Assembly (NCBI GenBank): GCA_035610365.1
Contig: CM069435.1
Location: 15,737,123 to 15,801,122, forward strand
Length of the DNA stretch: 64,000 nucleotides
From: Aquatica leii
Lineage: Eukaryota; Arthropoda; Insecta; Coleoptera; Lampyridae
Direction of reading: 5' to 3'
Part shown: positions 34,645 to 46,784 of the stretch, one piece after another
How the letters are laid out: each line of letters starts with the position of its first letter
Position numbering within the stretch: position 1 is the stretch's first letter
Translations under genes and position numbers: made by a program
Notes under the pieces: model-generated
What the model was told of the DNA's origin: nothing
Database searches by the model: none
What the model saw: the letters and a program-made list of their open reading frames with translations, nothing else

Positions 34645-36300
34645 TCGGCACTTACCAACGGACGTAGCTGAGGAAGTTAGAGGTGACACAGTGCATGCCT
34701 TATGGACAGCCAAGCCTCCTAAACCAAACATGTACAGGAGAGAAGTTTAAATCATGCAAAAACTAAGGAACAAAGAGAACGTCACAATACTACCAGTCTA
34801 AAAAGGAAATGCAACCGTTGTAATGGACACCGCAAGGTATATCAGAAAAGGAGAGCATATACTCACAGACCCCGCATACAAGAAAATCAAAAATAACTCA
34901 AGAAAGTAAAAAAGGAAGTATCTACTGTAATAAAATCATCAAACATACTCAAAAAACTGTATTGAAGTTTGAACTCCACCCTCTGCAACCAATAGTCAAC
35001 GCAGTAGAATCAGACACACATTTTTTAGCCAGATACATTGTACAGAAACATTATGATGAGTTTTAATGTGAATTCACTATACAAAAAAGTGCCTTGGAGA
35101 AACTACGACGAGAAAAAATATGGACGAAGAGGTGACTGATCTGGCAAAAGTATGCGCCAAGTCAATATTTTTTACCTTATGAAACTAAGTCTACAAACAG
35201 ACAGAGGGAGTTGCGATGGGATCACTCTTGTTGCTAACTCTAGCAAACATATTCATGGAAGTTTTTGAGAAGAAAACCTTACAAACCACAGCACTAAAAC
35301 CCAAACTATGGTTACGATACGTAGACGGTACATTCGTCATCTGACCACACGAAGGAAGCACTCTAATAAAGTTCGTAAAACATTTGAACAGATCAAGTTT
35401 TTCTTGGACGTGCTGTTAAGAAAAAATCAGACGGAACCCTAAGACACCAAGTTTACAAAAAGCCAACTCACACCGACATATACCCCATGCGGAATTCCAT
35501 CACCAATCAGCACAAAAACAAAGCGTGATAAACACCCTGATACACCAAGCTTGGATCATATGCGAACTAGAACCTCTAGGCTAAGAGCTAAAGACAGCGC
35601 TCAGAAGAATCTTTTATACCGAAGACAGAGAAGAGGTTTTGACTAGAAAGTTCCTACCATATATGTAAAAGGGTGTGCAGATCAAATAGAATGTTTTCTA
35701 AAGAAATACAACATCAACATCGTGTTCAACATCACATGAAAGTTAACATCAGTCTTTTCAAAGACAAGGCGCAACTATAAAGTTCTCTAGAGGCTTCATG
35801 CACTTGCAGAAAAGTTTATATAGGCCAAATAAGAAGACACATCAGCACAAGACTATACATGACATAACCACGTGAAAAAATCAGCAGTGTATAACACAAA
35901 GCATACACCAGACCTTCTATTGAAAAAGAAAAATTTTAGTGACGGAAAAAAAGATTTTAGCCAAGACTTTACAGGTAAGTAGTAGAAATCCAACAACTTC
36001 AGAGATAGAAGCGTAGAACTGAAACGTATAGTTTGATAAAACCACCCATCAGAACGATAAGAAACGACCAACGGAATGACACGAAATAAACCGCAAAAGT
36101 CAACCAACGCTACGTCAAAGATCATTGATTGAGGACTACATAAACCTCGACTGAACGACTTAACCTACAGTTGCAGAACTTTTGAATAAGAGAGCGACAT
36201 TACTCTCAAAACTTTAAGCGTCATGAACCGAAGACGTGGCACCAGTGCGGAAAATTTCAAAACTGCCTAATGCAGTGGTCTTTTTTGTCTGGCGACACAC
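34645..36300 (+). pseudogene. Penelope-like reverse transcriptase-endonuclease, copy 2
   Basis: Same order as copy 1: ILPVxKGNATVVMDTA-type block near 34785-34830, LWLRYVDGTFVI near 35307-35340, RKPTHTD-type region near 35460, and SCTCRKVYIGQIRRHISTR near 35800-35850 (GIY-YIG). The polymerase box reads YVDG, so the second catalytic Asp is lost. It has many stops and several deletions. The 5' part is missing because the duplication begins inside the coding region. Confidence 0.85.
36165..36235 (+). ncRNA. Hammerhead-ribozyme-like remnant, Penelope copy 2 tail
   Basis: TTGAATA (36182-36188), stem II AGAGAG (36189-36194) with CTCTC (36203-36207), then AAAAC in place of GAAAC, and a GTC cleavage triplet at 36220-36222. 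Homologous to the remnant at 30890-30960, which keeps GAAAC but not GTC. Confidence 0.45.
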
Positions 36301-36819
36301 TCAAATCGTTAAGCCAATACTTGTGGCACTTCTGTTATTGTTTTTTTAGGTTGTGGTGGGCCAGTTACTCGAAATTTTGAGATAACTGGAGTGAAGTGAA
36401 ATAAAAGATATACGCATTTTTACAACAAAGTATTTGCCAGAGTTTTTAGGACTTTCGACTTTTTAGGTTAGCAAGAAGCAAACTTTTCTTTATACGATTG
36501 ATTTGAATTTCACTAATACCAGAATATTTTTTCAATAATTTCCACGTCAGTTTCTAGTTGGTTTTGAGTGTATGAGACATCGGTGAGTTGACCGCAGACG
36601 TGGATTTAAACAAGAAAGAAACCAGCAACTAAACAAATTTATCATATGGAAGTTTTTTACGTAGGTTACGTACTTTCCACTCTTAGTCGTGTCTTTCGTC
36701 AATTTTCAACTTTCTAGTTAATCTTCTTGCCGCAAGAGACAGGAAGAGCGGGTAATTTGGCGGACATGTGTTATTTCATTTTTGGTCATACCGTCGGTCA
36801 CGGCACTTGGTGTCAGGTT

Positions 36820-37200
36820 AAAAAATAGTTTCGAAAGATATATTCTGGAAACAAAACTTATAACCATCTAAGAAACTCTCTCGTTGCTTATTTTTATTAG
36901 ATGTTAATATATGGAAGCTCCCAGCTTGGTTACCCTTTTATTTCCCTTTGCTGGATTTATTTTGTGTGTGCTATGGTTTTTTTCTGATTCTACCGATTGG
37001 GTTTCTTATCTATAACGAGAGCAGTTGAAAGCTAACAGGAAAACTTTCTATTTTTAATGAATTATCAGGTTAAAAAATAGTTTCGAAATAAATATTTTAG
37101 ATACAAAACTTATAATCATCTAAGAAACTTTCCCGTTGCCTGTTCTTATTAGATGTTGATGAACTCCCAGCTTGGTTACCTTTTTATTTCTTTTTGCTGA
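36820..37200 (+). repeat. Internal direct repeat within unit 2
   Basis: 36820-36950 and 37065-37200 are similar, each with TTAAAAAATAGTTTCGAAA, then ACAAAACTTATAA, ATCTAAGAAACT and CCCAGCTTGGTTACC. Unit 1 has only one version, near 31490-31640. A roughly 245-bp piece was therefore duplicated in unit 2 after the units separated, or lost in unit 1. Confidence 0.75.
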
Positions 37201-38360
37201 GTTCGTTCACTGATTGGGTTTTATCTGTAACGACGATTACTTGTAATTAATTGCAATTGGTTTCCGATCGAATAGATAGTAGTTGAAACCTCACAGGAAA
37301 ACTTTCTATTTTGAATGAATTATCATCGAGGCAACTATCTTTACATGATATACTTTAACCATAGTTACGCCAAAGATCGAAGTTGCGGTTATTCCAATCA
37401 GAGCAACTGAGTTCGTTTGTGTTTATTCTAAAAGACAATTTTCTTCTCTTTGCACATATGAAATTTGAATTATAAAATAATTACTGAGTCAATAATAACG
37501 AACTGTTAATTAGTGTTACTTTCAATTTAAAATATTTAACTAGGTATTTGTAAATTCTAGAATAGGGGTAAATTGGGGATTAATCATATCTGGGTTGTAA
37601 CTTCTAAAGAGATTTGGAAGTAGTTTTTACCGTGCGTACTTTTGTTTTTATGGTTACCGAAGCCACCTCGAATATAACCTTAGTAGTTGACGCCATCTAC
37701 GCAGGCTGTACAAAAAGTAAATGCGTTAAAATATTTAACTGTTATTAATTTTGAAAGATATTTTATCCTTAACGAAATCTGTCATTTCTTGGTTTACTAG
37801 AAAATTTAAATAATTCTGATTAGTTATAATTGCATATTTAATATTTTATATAATGTAACTCGTTATCGCTTGTGTCGTCTTTTTTACCTATACTTATACT
37901 GAACGCTTTGTGATTTGCTGTTCGTTTAGTATCTTTTATTTATGTGCGTTACTGGTCGTAATGAAGTTTAGGAATATTCTTGTCACTACATACTCTTGTT
38001 CTAGCTGTTGTGTTGCGAGTTTGAGGGTTCTTTTCTTTTTCTCAAACCTACTTCTTATTCGCAAAGACTAGTGGTTTGGGGACACCTTATCCTTACGCTA
38101 CTTCGGTTACTACTATTTTGATCCACGACCATCTCCGATACTGAGCTTTTTATACTTCTAAAAACTTTTACATGACCGTCGACAATTAACAACGATTATT
38201 CGGAATATTTAATAGAAATTATTTTTGAAACCATTTCCAATCTTTATCAACAATATTTGACTAATTGGGCAACCAAGATTCAATTAAGTTTTTTTTAAAT
38301 ACCCCAATCAGAGACAACTATTATAATAATATCATTAATAATTATTTTAACTTAATTATA

Positions 38361-41248
38361 CAGTGTGTCCGAAAAGTATGGAATATATTATACAGGTCGA
38401 TAAATATGCACTTTACACGAAAAAGTTGTAAATAAAAGTTGTTTATCACTTAGTTATCTACCACCTGGGAGATATCAATTTAAATTTTTGCTGTAAACAA
38501 AATCGCAACGAATAACACTTACATTTTTTTAAATGGCAAGGCACGTCTTTATTATACTCATTTAATAGAGTCTTTTTTTCTCTTTTCAACTATATGAAAC
38601 TTGAATACCTTTACATCAAAAAATTTTCAAGAAAAACAAGGACATGTCTAACAAATTTATTTTACTGAGCAGTATTAATCAGGTACGTAATATGTAGTAT
38701 TGAAACAATTGAATGCACTGTCACAATAGCAAATATTAAACTTTAAATATCTTTACATAAAATTGTTATAACAAAAAAATGTATTTAAACTAAACTTACA
38801 ATAAATGTTCAAAATGTAAACCATTCATAATTTGACAGTGGTAAATTCGATTTTTAAAACCATCGATTGCTTTTAAAATCGTATTTCGAGTTATAGCTCT
38901 TATCTCAACTCTAATGCGATTTTTCAAATCTTCAACATTATCAGGTCTATTTACATAAATTTTGCTTTTAATATAGCTTCAAAGAAAAAAATCTAGTGGA
39001 CTTAAATCCGGCGAGCGAGCAGGCCATTCTATCGTACCTCTTCTGCCTATCCATGTATTTTGAAAAGTATTATTAAGAAAGTGGCGGACATTAATTCTAA
39101 AATGTGGAGGTGCCCCGTCTTGTTGAAGCCATATTCTGTTATGAGGTATATCTGGATCTACTTCTTGTGGAAATAACTCGGCCAAAGCAGGAACTAACTC
39201 AAATCTTAAGAAATCGAGATAAATATTCGCCGTTAAACTACCTTAAAAAAAATATGGCCCCAAAATTTGACTTCCAATCATTCCTACCCAGACGTTGACT
39301 TTCTGCTGGTATTGGGTGTGTCCTTCTAGATACCAGTGAGGATTTTGTAAAGACCAGTAACGTGTGTTTTGTTTGTTAATTGTGCCGTTTAAACAAAACG
39401 TGGCCTCATCAGTAAAAAGGATATTTTTATGAAAATGTGCATCTCGTTCAAGTTTGTTTGTTATTGTTTCACAAAACTCCAGCCTTCTGTCCAAATCGTC
39501 TTCAAATAACTCTTGAACTACACAAGCTTTATAAGGATGAAATTTTTCTTTTTTTAAAACGTCATGTACAGCCGATTTATTCAAATCACGGTCTCTAGCA
39601 ATTTGCCGAACAGAAATTTGTGGATTTTCCTCAACAGACAACAACACATTTTCTCGTTCCACATTACTTAATGACAAAGGTCTACCAGTTCTACTCGCAT
39701 CTTTCACCGAACCTGTCTCTTGAAATTTCCGCCAAATTTTGCTTACCGTGGACTGCGAAATGTTTAATTCTGGATGCAAGTTATTAAATAAATTACATAC
39801 TTTGTCTTGGGTTCATCTTCTATCTCCATATCCCAGAATCATTAAAATTTCAATTCTATCCCTAGTAGAGCAAAACGTTTCTAAATCATTTACATTTGTA
39901 ACATTTTTAATACGCTTAAATGGTACATTGAAGCGCATACAAATCGATTTCAGAAATAATACCAAAATTGACTGAAAAATTATTGCCTAAATCGTGTTTG
40001 TAACATTTTCAGTTAGTTTCCACTAAATATTAAACGTTGATGTCCAAAATAATTTACGGAGTTATCTACGTAACGTTGCAGAATAATACACAGTTATCAT
40101 CTTTTAATGTTTCTAGAAACGATTTACACGTACATTTTTTGAATAATTTGTATTTGTATTTCCAAAACTATACATATGAAACCGCTAAACTTAATACAAA
40201 AAGCTATTAGATAGCTTTGTTTTTTGACGATTCAGTATTAATCCATTGGGACAAAATAGCGAGCCAAACTCGTGGTATGTAACCTTTGCCAAACGTAGAA
40301 ATAACCAGTCTCGCTCGTGATACTCATTATATTTTTTGGTTGTTTATAAAGCAATATATCAAATGACGTTTTTTATTCGTTAAACAAGTCCAATCGGCCG
40401 TCAAGATCAAGTTCTAGCAAGTTTACCTATCCTATATTTTGAACGCATAATTGCATTATTTTGAAATTGAACTTTATAATCGTTGCAAACCCCGCCTGTG
40501 TAAACGTTCCAAAAACATTTCAAAAAATCGTTTTTTGAACGTATAGTTTCTTTTATTTTCGATTTAAACTTAATAATCGTTCCAATGCTATTTTAAGAAA
40601 CAATTTAATAAATTAAATGAACATGAATAAGTAACGACTCTAGTTATCATTTTTAGAAGTGTTTTAAAACATTTCAAGAATGATTTAGGAAATGATTTAT
40701 AGAAACATTGCAAATGGCGGACATTTATCAAATTTGAGACAAGTGTGAAACGATTCTGGTATATTTCTTTATTTCATAAAAATCGTTTTGAAAATGTTGC
40801 AGAAATGAATTTTTCTACTAGGGATGTTTCTCAGATAATTGAGCCATATTTCAAGCACTAACAAATAGCAAAGTGTGACAGTGTTCTAAAGTGCATTCAA
40901 TTGTTTCAATGCTACATATTACGTACCTGATGAATACTGCTCAGTAAAATAAATTTGTTAGACATGTCCTTGTTTTTCTTGAAAATTTTTTGATGTAAAG
41001 GTATTCAAGTTTCATATGGTTGAAAAGAGAAAAAAAGACTCTATCAAATGAGTATAATAAAGACGTGCCTTGCCATTTAAAAAAATGTAAGTGTTATTCG
41101 TTGCGATTATGTTTACAGCAAAAATTTAAATTGATATCTCCCAGGTAGTAGATAACTAAGTGATAAACAACTTTTATTTACAACTTTTTCGTGTAAAGTG
41201 CATATTTATCGACCTGTATAATATATTCCATACTTTTCGGACACACTG
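38361..41248 (-). mobile_element. Mariner-type transposon with 358-bp terminal inverted repeats
   Basis: 2888 bp, ends CAGTGTGTCCGAAAAGTATG (left) and its complement (right), flanked by TA at 38359-38360 and 41249-41250. The inverted repeats span 38361-38718 and 40891-41248, equal in length (358 bp) and nearly identical. The empty site is visible in the duplicate locus near 33250 (TTAATTATTG). A single transposase gene lies on the minus strand; about 950 bp of AT-rich non-coding sequence lies between its start and the right repeat. Confidence 0.93.
38796..39938 (-). pseudogene. DD41D-type mariner transposase, three in-frame stops
   Basis: A frame of 381 codons with no frameshift from ATG at 39938 to TAA at 38796, broken only by TGA at 39813-39815, TAA at 39240-39242 and TGA at 38976-38978. 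N-terminal helix-turn-helix regions include STVSKIWRKFQETGSVKD and RTGRP. Catalytic residues: first Asp in ILFTDEATF, second in WLQQDGAPPHF, third in PDLSPLDFFL. Forty-one residues lie between the second and third Asp, the spacing of the DD41D group (rosa/VS-like). All three stops are single-base changes of common codons (for example Trp in FFLW), so the copy is young. Confidence 0.92.
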
Positions 41249-42555
41249 TATAACATTTTTATGGCGTATTTGAGGCGCTTTAAAGTGCTGCTGCACCCGT
41301 TTGAATAACCGCTGGTAGTATGAATATTGTAAATGTCACATGGGTAGTTTTTATACGTCAAACTTTTAGGTATTCATATAGGTTCAGTGTGTAATGTTAT
41401 AATTACAGAATCATCAGTAAATGTAGTTACAGTAGTCCGTCTAGTTTTTTAGCAAATTTTTTGTAAAATTAGAGGTCGAATTACTTTGAAGTCACTTCTT
41501 TGACAAACGCGTAAATGTAGAGTTTAGTTCAATGAGCTCAATACTTTATTTGATTGAGAAATAAGAATGATAAGCAATGCAACGTTGTCAAATGCTTACA
41601 ACAGGTCAAACAAAAGACTTGTGTTTTTTTTTCTAAAATTAATATTACGTAGCTTTAGTGGTTTTTTGTTAAAGTTACAACTGCGGTTTGTATGTCAAAT
41701 TTAGTTGTTGTTTATTTAATGTTACTACTGTTAGCCGCTTTTTTATTATTAAGCCAAAATTGACAAGCTTATCACATACATTTCTTTCTTCTTCTTAATT
41801 ATACAGGATGTAAAACACAGTTTTTCTTTCTGTTATTTGTTTTAATAATAATTAAGCAAAAATTAAACACAAAATATTACGCACTTAAGTCGTTTAATTA
41901 TTTTTTAACATTTTGTTTAGTTTGTTCTGTATAACATTTAGGACACTGCGCGCAATTGTTTTTATTTTTGGTTTTTTTTGTGTAAAAAATGTGTTATTTA
42001 TTTATTGACACATTAGTGGTTGAGGATTAAAATTGTATGTATAGTCGTTTTTCCACAATATAAAAATGTATTCAAACAAAACATATTTTGTAGTAAATTT
42101 AAAAGCTTCTTTTGTTTTTTTAGTATGTCTCGTATTTTTTAGAATTTTGTAGGTCAATTTTTTTGTAATATTGAATACATAGATTTTAACAATATAATCT
42201 TATCACCTTACACAATAAATTGACGTTACAAAAATTCCCAGGAACTGTATTATAATTTATAGTTTGTTATAATCAATTAGTTTTGTTGTAACAATAGGTT
42301 TTGCGAGGAATACTTTTGTGTTTGTCTTATACGAATTTGTGGTTACAAAAGAAACGCCTGGTTTATTTTAAAGTTTTTCTATTTTGTTTTTACTTCTTCT
42401 TTGAAAGTGTTTTTGATTATTGAACCGTTTTTGTTCTTGTTTCAATTTTCAATATTTTTCTTCTGATAACTACTTTAATTACCGTTTTTTTTTCATAAAC
42501 TTCACAGTATTTTTTGTTTTATTTTTGCATCAAAAGTATTATTTACAGTTCTAAT

Positions 42556-43390
42556 CTAAGCAAACACGAACATGTGCAATTGAAATTTGTGTGGTGTAAT
42601 TGTACATCAGTTTCTGGTTCTTATCTACTTATGTCTAATAAGCTGTAGTAATCGGATTTATTGCGATTGTCGTTATTTATGTACTACAAGCATTAAATTC
42701 TAAGCATTTCATTTTTTAGTTTTTTTAAATCTTCATTAAATTAATTTTTTGATATTTTTTGCCAGTTTTCTAATTATATGTATATAAATTGATGACTGTT
42801 ATCTTATAATTGTCTTTCAAATCGAATATGTAATACATAGCCCTATTTAATCAATATCAGAAAACATCTGAAAACGAGCTACTTTGTGCACAATTAAGTA
42901 TTGTGTGTTGCCTATTTATACTTTTAAAGGCGCACATATCAACTGCCTGTTTATTGATAAAATCTAATATATCACTCATAGAAATAATGTTCAGCGGTTT
43001 CATCTCTACTCATTTTTATGATTCTAAATAAATGAAAACATTATCCTAACTACAAATACCTTGTTTCATTATCGTTAGGTTTCGGATAGTTATAAAAAGA
43101 CATCAAATATGCATTTAAAATATGTTGTTTAAAAATTTTATTTATTTCTTATACAAGGTGCTAATACTAAGTTGTAACACTTAAAAATGGCAGTTAGAAC
43201 TTATTGACACAAACAACTTTTCTTAGTTCAAATTTTTGTTTCGGAGCCCCAGTTCATATTTATTTATAACTTTTATCACTTGATTTTGGTGCTCTAAAAT
43301 ATTTGTGTTTATAATTATTTTCTATTTTATCAAATAACAAAATGGCAACTGATCAAAAATTTCTAAACATTTCTGCTGTTTTTAAAATTT
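42556..43390. other. AT-rich spacer
   Basis: Follows the end of duplication unit 2. No element ends, coding blocks or RNA structures recognised. Confidence 0.5.
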
Positions 43391-43399
43391 ATCGAAGAT

Positions 43400-45300
43400 G
43401 AGCCATCTTGAGCAGAAGGGTAAGAGCAAATACATTAGATGTAGGTCATGTGACAGTTTGGCAAGTTTTGAAGAAACAATGTTTCCATCCATTTTCTAGA
43501 CAAAACTTTCAGCCAAGATTGTTGCTTAGCCGTTGCAATCTTCAGAGGCGTTTTGAAAAGTTTTGTAACGTTCAAATTGGCCCTTTACGCCACTTTTTCT
43601 TACGGGTGAGTAATGTACTAAACGTCTAGGCTCAAAATACATTAAGAAAATCATCAAGAAATTAAATCACCCGATTGTAGCTTTTCAGATTATAGATTTA
43701 GTTTGTTTAAATATAAGTAAATTAATATTAATTTCATATATAGTTTAGGCAACCCAACTTTCCCATTTTAAATCACGCGCAGGTTAACAATGCTATCCGG
43801 TTGTGGGAAATTTTGGAATGAGGGATTCTTGCTTCGATTTTCGAAGAAGTCGGTGCGGAACAGGAAATCCAAGATTGGATTTTTAAATCGAGTTCCGCAA
43901 AAAAAGGTTTACTATTTTCTCCAGTTTCCCATAACTGGTCCCTACCGGAGACCATTATAGTGATAAAGCAATTAAATAAACAATAAAGCAGAATAATTGT
44001 TTCAATAAAAATAGCGAGAAACACCCTGTTCTAGTCCGGGAAAGATGGAAAGACTAGATGGCGCCCAATCCTAATAAAAATTAAACTCACCCCCGAAGGC
44101 TCTCCACGTCACCTACGAGCTGCCGCGCAGTGTGACAAAAAAAAATATATATAAAAGAAAACATACACGTTACACGATAACATTACACAAAACGTCGACG
44201 CATACTTCTAATCTTTTTACATCTATTATAATATTGAAATTTGTGAAAATTAAGTGGTATTATTGTAAACAGAGGAAAAGATAACTAGTTAACTAAGTGC
44301 ATATGACATGTGACATTTGCTTATATTTAAAGTAATTAATTCGTTACGTTAAACATTATCACAATCGACGATTGCAATTAAATTGTTGAAAGTGAGAAGA
44401 CGATCCGAACGACCCCAACAGAGCGCGATCGAGTTACGGTCGATACAGCGTTCTTTTCTAAGTTTATACACCGTTTAAATAATAGTACATAAAAACCTTG
44501 TCACGGAAAATATATTGTAGCCATATTACCTATTCCCACAAGCAAGCCAACAAGCTAAAATAACAAAAAAATAGTTTGCGACCCGCAACAACGGTGACCA
44601 CATTTTAATACTAACCAACAATATGATATTCGAAAGATAATTTGAAATATTAATGAATCGTCTCACCGACTTTCACATACGAAATATTAAGTAAGGATTT
44701 ACTAAAAGAAAAGCATTTATAAGCCAGATGTCGATTGATGACAAAAAAACACACACACCGTACTTGACGTAACAAAATCAAAAGTGACCGGAAATGTTTT
44801 TGGAAAATGAACTACTACTTGAGTCATCTGACAGCATAAAACTCAACCAAACTTCTCGAGGTCAGGTATTCAAACGTCGGCGGTGGAAAAGTTGCCTATC
44901 CGTTAGTCGAAAACTACAATTTTGCAGATACAGTTTATTTTATTTACAGACAAAGCTTGTTTCACAGCGGTCGGTGTATTTAATTCTTACAATAATCACT
45001 TGTGGTATAATGAAAATCTCCACGCAACATGTATTCGTGCGCATCAACGACGTTGTTCAGTAAATGTATGAGCTGGAATCGTAGGGTGTACGTTAAGGCA
45101 CCCTACGTTTTTCCAAACCAATTGAATGGTGAAAGTTATTTTAATAATAACTTACTGCTAAACATCAGACGAAGACTTTGGTTTCAACATGATGGAACAC
45201 TGGCTCACGCAAGCCGAGAAGTCATAGCACTACTAAATCGAGAACATCTAAATAAGTAGATTGAGAGAGAAGGTTCTGTTGCGTGAGTAGCTCAAAACTC
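43400..45300 (+). pseudogene. Tc1/mariner-superfamily transposase, two pieces
   Basis: The first piece (43408-43600) reads VGHVTVWQVLKKQCFHPF and then a RRFEKFCN stretch, the end of the DNA-binding half of a Tc1/mariner transposase (family pattern VWRVL...L.PYH.Q..Q). The second piece (about 44931-45290), in shifted frames, reads ILFTDKACFTAVGVFNSYNN (first Asp), CSVNV.AGIVG, then RRLWFQHDGTLAHASREV (second Asp) and an IEREGSVA stretch. The third Asp is lost. About 1.3 kb of unrelated AT-rich sequence lies between the pieces, probably an insertion, though no ends were found. This family differs from the mariner at 38361. Confidence 0.78.
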
Positions 45301-45439
45301 CAACTAGTTTTTCTATTGCTAAAATATTTAATTTTAAAGAACGTTTTTTTTACTCAACGTCAGTTACTGCAATGTGCACTTGACTGAAATGCGATCAGTT
45401 ATCTGCAAACTTAACTCACAGTAAATAAAGGCAATCGGA

Positions 45440-46760
45440 GAGTGCCATGGGTAAAGTAACTAATATTTGTGCACCTATATCACGGTAATTAACAAATTCA
45501 ATTATAGGTATACTAATCCTTCGAGTTAGGCAACGCACTGTACTCTTCAACAATTACAGTAGAAACATTTATAATGTTAAAATTTAACTTTAAATTGGTA
45601 TAAATCAAAAAAAATTGGACACAGCCAATCAAGCCTCGAGCTTGAATAATCTGAACGCCACAAACTACTTGTGATAGCAAACAACCGTATACTCAGTTGC
45701 CGTATATACGATCGACAGTAAAATGTGGTTAAAAGTAAATGGTGACTTACGGTTTACTACTTGTTACTAGTACTAGTAACGGTGCAAACATCTGTAAAAA
45801 CTAAAAAGTAACTAAACAAGTATATTCTCGTGCGTGAAAAGAAAGTTTTGTTATCTTCCACATTAAAAAACTAGGCCTGACATATTTGGTGTCAAAGACT
45901 GTCACAACTTGACAATTCTCTCAGTTTACTCTAGATATTTTACCACAAAGATTTTTGAACAGGACATTAAGTATTCGACTACTAAAAGAGTCAATACCAC
46001 GTGTTGGCCATGTAATTTAGTAGGTAGTAATAAATATTCGAATTTAGTAGATATAGTAACAACGAAAGAAAATTAAACGTAAATGCGCATCATACTTCAG
46101 CAATTCTTCTCACAAGCATATATTGATTTTACATTCCATTTACGCTATAAAACTAGTAGATTCCCGACGATTTTAAAAAGGTTTCCTAAGCATTTAAGTT
46201 TTACATGCGTCTTCTAGTCTAGTCAATGTATGCTTTACAAATACATGACGCAGCATCTGCCACAAAATACACAAACTATAATTTAGAAAAGGCGCAATTG
46301 TATTAGCGTTTACTTTCATTTTTTCTTTCATCATCAACGTTTCAAAAACAATAATTGGTGCGCATTTTTGTTCTACGTCGGTAGTTTTATTTTAGTTAGC
46401 TTTAGTTTCTCTCTATTAAATAGTAGACTCGTCAAAAATATTCTGTTTGGTATACTTTTACAAATAGTTATAAAATACTCCATTTTTAAATTTTGTTAAC
46501 GATATGTCGGCACGAATACAAACTGTATAAAATTCTTTCCTGAATTCTGAATGTTTTGGTCCGGTTTTTTATATTGTTGTAATATATTTGTGCTGTACAT
46601 TAATATTTTCGATTTTTATTAGGTATTTAGATTCAGTGTTTAAATGCTCAAAGACTTTTTGGTCGCATTAACAGTCGTTTTACAAAGTTTGCAAAACGAC
46701 GTGTTTCCATCCGTGGTAAAATCATTGTAGCGTTTGGCAAACTAGTGCGTTCAAAGAAAA
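45440..46760 (+). repeat. Diverged tandem duplication, unit 1
   Basis: Aligns in order with 46785-48085. Shared blocks include GCCGTATATACGATCGA (45700), ACTAGTAACGGTGCAAACAT (45773), ATTTACGCTATAAAAC (46137) and TTTCCATCCGT (46705). Non-coding, AT-rich, with many small differences, so the duplication is old. I see no transposon ends at its limits. Confidence 0.82.
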
Positions 46761-46784
46761 GTAACGGCAATTCTGGTATTGGAG

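Larger units (their letters stand above)
34645..42555 (+). repeat. Tandem duplication unit 2
   Basis: Partner of 29309-34608, with a second Penelope-like copy (34645-36300), a 36480-37340 segment containing an extra internal repeat, and a non-coding part interrupted by the mariner at 38361-41248. Similarity ends near 42555, after GCATCAAAAGTATTATTTAC. About 36 bases (34609-34644) lie between the units. Confidence 0.87.

Noticed and set aside
44059-44075. TGGCGCCCAAT, like a lysine-tRNA primer-binding site of retroelements
   Set aside because: No LTR end in front of it and no Gag or Pol behind it; a match of about ten bases is not enough.
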